This document shows positions 34,556 through 44,700 of a DNA stretch of 64,000 nucleotides, in pieces. The stretch is from Gracilariopsis chorda (lineage: Eukaryota; Rhodophyta; Florideophyceae; Gracilariales; Gracilariaceae), in NCBI GenBank assembly GCA_003194525.1, contig NBIV01000026.1, forward strand, positions 124,001 through 188,000, written 5' to 3'. The number at the start of each line of letters is the position of its first letter. The first letter of the stretch is position 1. The notes beneath the pieces were generated by a model. That model saw only the letters and a program-made list of their open reading frames with translations, had not been told where the DNA came from and ran no database searches. Both the position numbers and the translations under genes were made by a program.

Positions 34556-35339
34556 TAGCGTGCAATGTTATTGGTGCACATGACCATTGAAAAATAGTAA
34601 TTAAAACGGTCATGTGGACTGCACTGCAACGGCTCGGTTACTGTAGTGTAACGGGTGGGCTACTTTAGTCATACGGGTAGGCTACTGTGGCGTGCAAAAG
34701 GCGCCAGGTGGAAATGTGTCGCATTATGCGGTGCAAGATGCCTCTTGGAGAGCATAAAATGCCACGTTTCCACTTGGCAGCCTCCTTGGCGATTTTTCAG
34801 CCAATGGGTGGGCGTTAGCTGACACACAGACAGGCAGACGGACAAACCTTGTCTTTAGTATAAGTGGGGGGACAAGTGGCTTCATTGCGTGTTTCGCACG
34901 CGTTAAGGAGCAAAAGAAGCATAAGAGTGAAAGGAGAATTTGGGTAGCGTGTTTTGGGTAATTTGGTTGTAGAATGCAAGAATGTTTGGGGAGTAAAAAG
35001 GGAGAAGAAATGCAATAAAATGAAAGAAAAAAGAAGAGATTTACTTGAAGCTATCAAGTTCGTCTACGAAAGAACTTCGGGGTACACTACATTATTGGTA
35101 GAGGTGCTACCGGCAGGGAGACAGGCCACGATGTTGGACGGATTGGTGGTCCGAGAAACGGCGACGTACAGCTGGCCATGCGTGAAACAGCCATCACGGA
35201 AATCCAGTCCGATGCGACCACTAAACAGAAACGTACCGGGAACTGGGTCTGATTTACCAATTAAGTAAAAATGGCGGTTGTGTGCATAGAAATTGCGCTT
35301 TCAGCTCCGTCATGCAAGGCATAATCGAAGGCAATGGTA

Positions 35340-36975
35340 GTAGCATGCTCTGCACGCGGGCGTTTCACGCCCGCGTGCAGAGCACCCCACCGCCGCTGCA
35401 TGCAGTTCGTAGATGCTGGTATGGCAACGGCATGCTTTGCGCGCGTGCGTTTCACGCCACGCGTGCAGAATGCCTCACCGCCTCGGCATGCAGTCTGCAG
35501 AGGCTGCTATGTCACGCTAAGTTTCGGGGCGTGTAGATGAGATCTGTATATCTTAAAATTTGGAAGGAAAGTGCCACCATCGTGCAAAACATAGTCATTC
35601 GTAGCGTTTTCGCACATAGCATTGTTGAAAAGAGTGGCGTTGCCGCCTGTCATATACCTTTCATTGCCATCAGAGCATCAGACAGCCTGTGCAGACTCGT
35701 GTGGGAAGGTATTGTGGCTTCTATTGCGTCGAAGTTGAGCATAAATCTGTAGACTGACACCTAGCATCGTCGCCATGCGAATCATTACACTTAGTATCAT
35801 TGTGCTTAGCATCGTCACGCCTGACATCGTCGCGCCTAGCATCGTCGCACTTAGGATCGTCGCGCCCAACATCGTGTCGTCTAGCTTCGTCGATCAAGTT
35901 TTTGCAGAACCTCATATAGGGCAAAATGGCGTACTGCTCAAGGATTCTGGCTTCTATGGCATCGAGCTTTAAGGATGAAGCTGTACAGCGTTCCTTGGTA
36001 GACGGAAGTAGACTCGTCGTATATTCCACTATGGAGCATATAGTGTTCATGTAGAACATAGTCAAGCATAGATTTGTTGCGTGGAGCATCATAAAAGGCA
36101 GCACTGCATGTGGCACTTATACAGCAAACTATGCTATCATGCGCAGGTAAAAGCTTCTCGTATACCGCAGCAGTGTATAGCATTGTCGTGCGTAGCATCG
36201 TCGTGCATCGAATCAATACGCATAGCCTTGTCTCTTTTACCATTTTCGCGCCTAGCATCATCGTGTAGAGAATAGTTATGTAGAACGTCGTTAAAAAGAT
36301 GAAGAAATCACTGCGTTTTACTTTATGGTTTAGAGGAGTATAGAAGTGCCGAAAAGTAAATTCGTGTATACTTATGTTGAGAAATTTCATATTTGTAGGG
36401 TAACCAAAGCAAAGGAAAGGGGAGCGTTTAGCGCGCGAATGACATGGCACGCTTTAGTGCAGTGCCATTTGATTGGTGTGCATAACCATGGTGTAGTGTA
36501 TGACATGGCACGCTTTAGTGTAGTGCCATGTCATTGGTGTGCATAACCGTGGTAATTGACATGGCACGCTTTATTGTAGTGCCATTTTATCGGTTTGCAT
36601 AACCATGGTGTAATATAGTGTGCAATGTTATTGGTGCACATGAAAGCTGAAAAATAGTAATTAAAACGGTCATGTGCACCGCACTGCAAGGGCTCGTGTA
36701 CTGTAGTGTAACGGGTGGGCTACTTTGGTCAAAAGGCTAGGCTACTGTGGTGTGCAAAAGGCGCCAGGTGGAGACGTGTTGCATTATGCGGTGCAAGATG
36801 CCTCTTGGAGCGCATGAAACGCCATTATGCGGTGCAAGTTGCCTCTTGGAGCGCATGAAATGCCACGTTTCCACTTGGCAGCCTCTTTGCCGATTTTGCA
36901 GCCAATGAGTGAGCGTTAGCTGACACACAGACACACAGACGGACAAACTTACGGTTTAGTAAGGGGGGGAGAGGG
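35340..36975 (-). mobile_element. Helitron 3' unit, copy 3 of tandem array, lacking helicase remnant
   Basis: Begins with the perfect long hairpin at 35346, then the TCG-rich repeats (35762-35893), the gaggagtatag block (36332), three 57-bp repeats (36437-36612) and GCGCCAGGTG (36761). A local duplication of ATTATGCGGTGCAAG..GCCTCTTGGAGCGCATGAAA occurs at 36783-36865. Similarity ends near 36975 in the G-rich stretch that follows the ACACAGACGG microsatellite, before the hairpin and helicase remnant found in the other copies. Confidence 0.65.
35346..35384. repeat. Long perfect hairpin (17-bp stem)
   Basis: TGCTCTGCACGCGGGCG (35346-35362), loop TTTCA, then its exact reverse complement (35368-35384). 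All 17 pairs are Watson-Crick and mostly G-C. Confidence 0.85.
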
Positions 36976-38059
36976 GAAAGCTTGTCGTAGAGAAATATGC
37001 CTAGCATGTTTTTCCACCAGCATAAAACGAAGGATGCAGAGCTCGTGTTTTGCTCTATGTCTGTTCCCAAAACCCAAATTTGATCAAATATGACTTGGAA
37101 GCAAAAGTATATTAGTTTTTTCGATACTGGTGCCTACCGCTGTATCGCTTTTTAGTAATCGATTTGGCTTCACAACATGTTGAGAGACAGTGCCGTGTCA
37201 TCTTGTTCTGAATGTTTCCAGATAGCCTCCGCAGCTTTAAGAAATGGATGGCGAATGCGCATCTAGCCTTTAGAACTGGAATCAGAATTCTTCGATAGAA
37301 TTATGGGTGTCTAAGATCCAGCTTGGCGTAGACAGGTATCAAGCACAGAGTCTATCAGCAAACTGATTTGTGTTACTACCAGTACTTACAAAATGTGCAG
37401 TTTGATTTGATGACACTGTTAGACTTGACAAAGCAACAAAAAGATCTCTTTGTTTCCTTAGATGTCTCTCTTGATGGTTATGATAGCTGCACTAATTTTG
37501 AAGTTTAGCTGCATCAGGTAAAATATTACCCTAGTACTGTCAATGAAAGAAGGATGTGAATCGGGCCCCGCGCAGGATCATTGTAGGCATGGCTCATAGC
37601 GGCCAGCTTTACAAGAGTTCTCCGACTTCTTTAACTTCATAGCTGTACTATTTACAGTCGCATAGCTTCATTCCTTTTCAAGATCAGCGGCGTCTATTAC
37701 TCCGCATTCTGCATTCCACTTTCCTCGGTAGTCGCGCAAAATGATTATTGTCATACACATGGTATGTGTAGCAATTCTGCCAGGCGAATATATCATGAAG
37801 GCATAAAGGATATCAGGCATTGACACATCCGTACCTTTGTACTTCGTATCACTGTGATTACAGGAGCCCTCAAACATCGACATAGTTTCATTTGATGAAC
37901 TACAGCGGTACTTCTTGTTGATATGACGCGCTGCTGCCCGTAACCTTCTTTCACACAGTTAAAACCCCAATTCTGTGGCAACCTCTCTCGTTCGTTAGAA
38001 AAGCGTCCCACCAAATTGAAAGTACTCTGCTTCACGGAATGTCATATTACTTGGACTGA
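36976..38059. other. No gene recognised
   Basis: Short open frames on both strands without recognisable motifs. The end may include the 5' untranslated region of the zinc-finger gene that starts at 38060. Confidence 0.4.
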
Positions 38060-39408
38060 ATGGTACGGCCTTTGATAGGCGTTAATCGATCTTTCAAGAG
38101 AAATCCTATCATGTCCACATCAGCAAAAACTCATAGGATGTACGAGTTTGTTAGTTCACTCCCCCCAGAACTTCTCTCACGAGAAAAATTTAAGCAGTCC
38201 ACTACTCTGCGGAAGCTCTCCAGCTCAACTACTCCAGAGGCAATAAAACCCAGTCAACCGTCGGTCCTTCTCGTTTTCTCGTTCAGAGCTAGTAAAGAAG
38301 AGATCAGCATGCAATCAAACCATATGGAGCCTCGATGCCCAAAGAACAGCACTTCTTCCTCGTCGTATTCTAAGCTACGCAGGGCAAATACTTCGTCAAA
38401 GCATGAAATCTCTTTTCTGCTGAATGGTCCGAAACCCTCAAACTGTGATCCAGTCAGAAATGACCAACTGGAAACAACACCAAGGCCGCAACAAGAGTCC
38501 CCAGCGATGAGATGGAGAGAACAGCAACTGTGGGCTGTTAATGAAATCAGAGAGCTGACGAATCCTATTCCGAATTCTTCCGAGAATTCTACAAGTTCCG
38601 CCGCAGCTCGTGTTGATGCTAAGAAAACATGCGCTCAATGTGGAAAGAGGTTTACGCAATCGGCGGATTTGAAAAAACAGTAAGTCGAACTAAAACGCTT
38701 GAGAGATGAGGAAGATGTTGACCTCCCACGGGAAGAAGTGCCTCAAGAATATCTTATTAACGTGGAGTACCCTTTTGTTTACCAGTATCAAATGTGTTCA
38801 TCTAAAGGCACGCCCTTTTAAGTGCAGCCAGTGCCCATCCGCTTTTGGTGAAAAGGGAAACCTGAAGTAAGTACTTCGCAGTTAACTTCTGCTGTTTATC
38901 GCTGCAGCGGCTATAACTAACATTGACCGACACGTTCTTCTTCACCAGCCGACACATAAAAGCAGTCCAGTAAGTATCGGATTATCTGCGCGTTCTTCAG
39001 CACTGATTGTCACGGAAACCTAACCATGCATTTTCTTCCCTTGACTCCTGAACAGTATTAAGGAAAGGCCATGGGGATGTCCACGATGCGGACTCCAGTT
39101 TTCGTTTCGCGACAGCTTATCGTAAGATACATCAATCTTTGTCAGTCTTGTGTTCTCGATTGATTGCTAACTACCTCATACTGGCAATATATATAATCTA
39201 TAGTCGCCATATCAGAGCCGTTCATGAAGACAGTCGTCCATTCGTGTGCGAGTGTTGCGGGTCTGCGTTTAAGAAGAAAGGTTCGTTTCAACAAAAGGAA
39301 AAGTGCGTACGCTTAATCTACGAAACCTATAGCCGTCTAACGAATGAATTGAAATTCCTTTACTCTAGATCATCTGCTTCGCCATCAGCAGGCTCTTCAT
39401 GGTGCTAG
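38060..39408 (+). CDS. C2H2 zinc-finger protein with fingers split by short introns
   Basis: The first exon (38060-38679) has a Ser/Thr-rich N-terminus and ends in CAQCGKRFTQSADLKK. Apparent introns: 38680-38785 (GTAAGT...ACCAG), 38867-38948, 38970-39055 and about 39122-39208, all GT-AG. Joined exons give fingers CSQCPSAFGEKGNL + RHIKAV, CPRCGLQFSFRDSL + RHIRAVH and CECCGSAFKKKGSF, with RPF- or RPW-type linkers, so about four fingers. Exon 3 (38949-38969) is only 21 bases. Each intron falls at the same place, between the LxxH helix and its histidine. The last finger is uncertain: HLLRHQQALH is coded near 39370 but no good donor joins it in frame. Probably a nuclear DNA-binding protein; target unknown. 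An ATG at 38111 is an alternative start. Confidence 0.7.
38949..38969 (+). other. 21-base microexon of the zinc-finger gene
   Basis: Bounded by ...CACCAG and GTAAGT, it encodes the RHIKAV part of one finger and is needed to complete the C2H2 unit begun in the preceding exon. Confidence 0.65.
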
Positions 39409-41118
39409 TCGGAAGTGAACCTCAACGTATTTGGAAAGATAGTGTTGTAAAAGAGCCGTCAGTGACTTCACCATATCAGTACGGTGCGAACATGGAGCGC
39501 GAAGCATTACATCGGAATTGATGGATGCCCTTGTAACTCATGCTACTATACGTCATTGCAGCACACTTCAATTGTATCGAGGGGTACGATGTAATGTTAG
39601 TATGTAAAGTGTAATTCATGCGTCAAGCATTTTCCGAAAGGGCTTCTCGATAAGCTGCTGAGCACGGAGCACACAAAATTCACTCGTAAGTTAAATTACA
39701 CATTAACATCACTGTCGCATACCAAGAGGAAACTACTAACTCGAAAAGCTATTCTTCCTGCAGCCTAAGTGAAGATGACAAGGATAGGTTGCTTGGACGG
39801 GGCCTTCCGTCGTTGTCAAAATCTTTATCCGTAGTTGTAACAGAATGCATTCCCTTTCCAGCACTTTCCACTTACATCATTTAGAACATGAAATCAAACT
39901 CTCGCGAAAGTACACGGGACAAAAGCCTACTAAATTACACCGAAAGTAATTGGAAACAGGACACATGCGGATATGCGTCTAGTGGGAGTTTTAACCTTCG
40001 CAATGTGCTGACCCTCATTGAACACATACAAATCTGCTAACGATCTTCTGGATAAGGCTAATGCGAAGGACGCAAGCCCTTCATACGCTCAGGGAGATGT
40101 GTAAGTAAACATATGTGAAGCATTATTCTCCCACGATTTCTTATGTTTAATTAGGTCTGCATTTGTCCCTCACATGATTTGAGGGCCATGCAACACACCA
40201 TCTTCTGAATTCGCCGTCGATTTGGTGAGATTTGATGTTATTCGGCGCATCTTCCATCGTCTTGGAAGTCTTCGGTGAGCTCTCACCAGGTCCACAATCT
40301 CTTTTCGAAAATTGTCCACTTCCGAAGCTGTCTTAAACCTGTGAGGTAATAATGAAAGAAAACACATGTGCATGACTACGATCGCTGGTACTGCTCTTCT
40401 CTGGGGTAAGCACCAGACAGATCCTGTCAAATCCCATCATGACATTCTGGCTAACAACGTTGATGACTGATGGCTCTTGTAACATCCTTGATGCTCTTGT
40501 AGGGTTCTCTCTCTGTGGATTCTCTTTCTTCATTTTGATTAGTGACCAGTCGATTCCCAGTAAGCTTTTTAAGAATGAGAACAAAATCCTCATTTGTGCT
40601 TTATGTCAATCTTACATTTTCCTTACGTGCCATATCCTTTACTAAACAGTGATGGAACAGCGAAGTGCAAGCAGTTCTTCTTACAGAGGAGAGTCCCTTG
40701 ACGATATAAGAACAATGAAGATCTGCGTGTCGAAAAGACACCTGTCACCACTGAAACGAGAAGATCAATGGTTTGCACTTATTTGAGTGGACGTACCATT
40801 TCATATCAGTGGTTTCTTTGATAATAAAAAAGAAATTTGATTGTCTTGTCATGAGATGGGAATTCGAGACGAAGAATTTGAGTACTGGAACGTGTACTAT
40901 GCATGTAAGCGCTTTGTAACGAGCTCGCGCGATAGAAAGGCTAATCCTTTTACCTTTTATCCTTGACACCGACGATAGCTTAGAACAGCTTGAGCAATCA
41001 TGACTGACAGATGAAGTTTCTGACCATTGATTTTGCAATGTCAAATCCTTCGAAGAACTTCAACAGTACTTCTTTTCGAAGCTTTTACGGCCAAATTGTT
41101 CTCTTTAAGCCCAACTTG
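39409..41118. other. No clear gene; possible degraded zinc-finger traces
   Basis: A stretch near 39605-39685 codes for KCNSCVKHFPKGLLDKL, which has a C-x2-C start like a finger, and KYTGQKPTK near 39915 resembles a finger linker. Both are isolated and flanked by stops. They may be decayed or unspliced further exons of the gene to the left. Otherwise nothing recognised. Confidence 0.3.
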
Positions 41119-41123
41119 AGATC

Positions 41124-41745
41124 TGATGGTATGTCGTGCCGGCGTCAATCGTTGAACGTCTGGACGCAATATCAAAGGTAGCATAGAACGTAAGTCAAAC
41201 CCGATACCTCGAAACGAAAAAACACTCGAGCGTACTGCGTCCGGGCACAAGTCGAGGGACCAGAATAAAATCCTGGACGCGGTTACCTGTCCAGACAAAA
41301 AGTCTGTACACTCTTTTTCGGGGAACGGAAAACGTCCGGGAGGAAATGCTTTCACAGTCCAGTTCTCCGGGTGGTCGCGCAACCGGCAAGGTATTGGGCA
41401 CACCGCTCTGGGTCCCCTCTGCCTTCTCGCACTCGCGCTCAAAGTTGGCAGAGTATTTATTAGCTGTGTTAGCAACTGCAACCCGATTTTCTACACAGGT
41501 AAATCAAATCAGAACTGTGTTCTGTGAATTATAGGCACAACGTGGCCTCATAATTCAAGGTCCCACCTATCAAAGATAGATATAGATTAGTCTCAGCGAA
41601 GTGTCCGCGGGACCTGCTAAACCAAGTCCGCACATCCGCCACCAGACTAATCTCCTGATCTCATCAACTGGATTGAACGCCAGCGGGCCTTCTCCGGTAC
41701 ATACGTAGCGTCCCTCTACGCAGAGATCGGTGGAGCCTTACATCA
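41124..41745 (-). repeat. 3' LTR of the tandem Gypsy array (left LTR)
   Basis: 622 bp, TGATG...CATCA, preceded by the target duplication AGATC. The element reads on the minus strand, so this is the 3' end. It differs from the other two LTRs at 41475 (A instead of G), the only change I noticed. Confidence 0.92.
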
Positions 41746-41797
41746 TTGCTCCAAGAACTTATCTGCGAAAGCAGGATTTGGTTCTGTTTGGAAGAGG

Positions 41798-44700
41798 TTA
41801 CACCGACGCTGCAACGCGCTGTTGGCGACGGGTTCCAGCCTTCCGTATCTCTTCGAGGAACTCTTTCACGAGAGTAGGAACGTCTTCCTGCATCAGCTCG
41901 AGAGATACCCAATCGTTTTCGGTTTCGTCGAAACCTTTCCAGCTTGTCAAAAGCTGCACAGTTCCGTCGCGGACCTTTATGTCCTGGAACTCTTTGACCA
42001 CCAGGAGCTCATTCTCCTGGTACGCCAGTTGGTTGCGGACCTCTTCCGTTATCTCGAAGTCCTTGTTTCTGAAAAACTTGAGGCGGCGTCCATGGACCTC
42101 ACTGCGCGCTCCCGTCAGTAGGTCCTCGACCTCGAAGATGTATTCCGTCAGACACGCAGTTACGCGGTACGGTCCTCTCCAGCGGACCGACGGCTTGCGT
42201 CCACGATCCTTGCGGTAGACTCCACGAAGTACGTAGTCTCCTTCTGTGAAGTTGATGGGGCGAACGTTAGTGCGGTTGTTGTGTCTGCGAACTTCGTCCT
42301 CGCGTTTCTTTGATGTTGTCCGAACCACATCACGGTGCATGTCGTCCAATGCGCTGTGCAAATCCTCAATAGTCATCAACTGCTTGGCCCTAATCTCTTC
42401 TATGGTCTTGATCAGAATTTTGTTCTGGACACTGGATTTGACGGATAAAAGGGGATTGTTCTGAGGTAGACCCGTGAACACATTTAACGGACAGCGATTA
42501 CCGAGCCGAGTTAAAGGAGAATTGTTGAGCACAGATTGTACCAGCGGTACGACCGACGGCCATGAACGTTGTGGGAGTTGGAACTCGGACAGTAGTGCCC
42601 GCATCGCTCGAAGTAGCTCGCGGCAAACGACCTCTACTGTTCCGTTGCTCCATGGGCAATAGGCCAGCGTGAAATGGTGCGAACCGTTGGTTTGTTCACG
42701 GAGAGCGCGGACGACTTCATTCTTGAAATGCGTGCCCCTGTCAGAGACCCACTGTACCACGGTGCCAAATGACGCAAACCATGACAATAGCGCATTTGCT
42801 GTGGATACAGCATCGGCTTCGGTGGTTGGCACGAGCCAAACGTACCCGCTGAAGTCGTCCTTGATGACGAGCACGTAACAGAATTCATCTTCGCCTTTTG
42901 AAATGTAGCAGTAGTCGAAGTGAATCATCTCATTGGGTTTCCCGGCGTGGAGAGCGTGGCCGAGCGGTCTCGGGACGGTTTCTCCAGTTTCGGTTGCGAG
43001 ACAATGTAGGCAAGAGCGAACAAAGGTTTCCACATCCTTCGTAATGGAGGTCCACCAGAAGTGAGCTTTCACGGTAGTCAGCGTCGTACGCCAACCTCTG
43101 TGTCCTCCTAATCCAGTGTGAGCCGCGATCAATATACGTAGCTGCAGCAACTGATCTTCTTCCGGAATCCAAACAACACCGTTCTCGTTGACCAGAATTT
43201 CGTTCTGTTCAGAAAAAGATTTGCGTGCACTTTCCTTGTGCTTGCGTTGAGATTTCTTGATATCTTCAGGCCTTGGCCAATCGAGTTTCGGATCCAAATG
43301 CGGCGAAACTGGCGCCAGCATGAGTGACTTCAACCTGCGAAACCTGGCAACGCGGACGGTCGACTTTCCTTGCACTGCCCATCGAGTTAACATATCAGCC
43401 CACACATTCCGTTCACCAGCTAGATGCTCAATGACGTACCTGAACGCGCTGAGCTTTACCGCCCATCTCATCAGTTTGCAAGCGGTATGTCTGGCCATAC
43501 CCGGATTCTGACCGTACGGGTCGAAAAGGTAGACCAGGTTGGCGTGGTCGGTAAAGATGGCTACTGTTCTGCCCATGATGATGTAGTCTAGCCGACACAT
43601 GGCTTCGACAACAGGGAACGCTTCTTTTTCCGGCACACTCCAGCTGCGTGCAGGACCAGTGAAGGCGCCTGAGAGGAATGAGAGAGGCTCGTGGTCCTGC
43701 TTCTCTACTTCCTTCTTGATATCTTCCCGGGATACCTGAGTAAGAATGGCTGACCAATGTGTCTCCGAGGCATCTGTGAATAAGCACAGACAACTATTCT
43801 GCTTCGGGTGGGCAAGTTCCGTGGAGCGAGCTAATCTTTGCTTGATGATAGCGAAAGCAGAATCATGTTCTGCACCCCATAGGCTTGCGAGAGGGATCTT
43901 GGACACCTTGCGTTTCGTTCGTCCTCCTGCCTGCTGGTATACGGATTCCATCAGTTCATGTAGCGGTGCTACAATATTGGCATAGGAAGGGATAGATGTG
44001 CGCATCCAGTTTGTAGCGCAAAGAAACTGTTGGAGATCACCTCCCGATGTTGGCGTGCGCATCTGGATAAGAGCATCCAGTTGGCGCGGATCGAAACGTA
44101 CACCAGAGGCAGAGATGGTGCGTCCGCAGAACTTCGCCTCCTTCAGGAAGAGTTGAGATTTCTCGGCATGAATCTTGAATCCGTACTTTTCACAGACGGC
44201 GAAGAAAGCTTCCAAAACATCAAGGAGCTCTTCTTCGGAAATAGCATGAAGGAGAAAATCATCAAGCCATTGGAGGAAACGCTTGACCTTTTCTTGAAAA
44301 ACAGAATGAGTGACTGCTTGATAGTGGTTTCCTGCATCCGTGCTGCCCTGCAACAGACGCGTTGAAGAGTAGACACCCAGCGGGGTCTGTATTGACATCA
44401 TCTCTTGGGATTCGGTGGCAATCGGGATCTGCCAGTAGGCATGTGCCATGTCAACTTTAGCGAAGCATGTGCTACCCTGTACGGTTTGGAGCTGTGACTC
44501 CAGATGAGGCATAGCCGAAACTATTGGCTCCGTTTGAGAATTCGGTCCTCTCAAGTCCACAGTGAATCGAAACCCTTCGCTGCCCGGCTTAGGCACAGCT
44601 AGGGCAGGGCTCGCCCAACGGGCTGTCGGATTCTTGAAAACAGCGCCAACCTTCTCGAGTTTACGAATGGTGCTTGCGATGAAAGCTGTCTGCGGCGGAG

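Larger units (their letters stand above)
33200..35265 (-). mobile_element. Helitron 3' unit, copy 2 of tandem array (most complete)
   Basis: About 2.1 kb. In plus-strand order: long hairpin (33203), diverged repeats of that block, 15-bp TCG-rich repeats (33720-33850), the gaggagtatag block (34280), three roughly 57-bp repeats with ATGGCAC...GTGCCAT hairpins (34383-34550), the AAACGG block, GCGCCAGGTGGAAA (34701), the microsatellite and a helicase C-terminal remnant ending near 35265. GCGCCAGGTG recurs at 32525, 34701 and 36761, giving periods of 2176 and 2060 bp. Confidence 0.7.
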
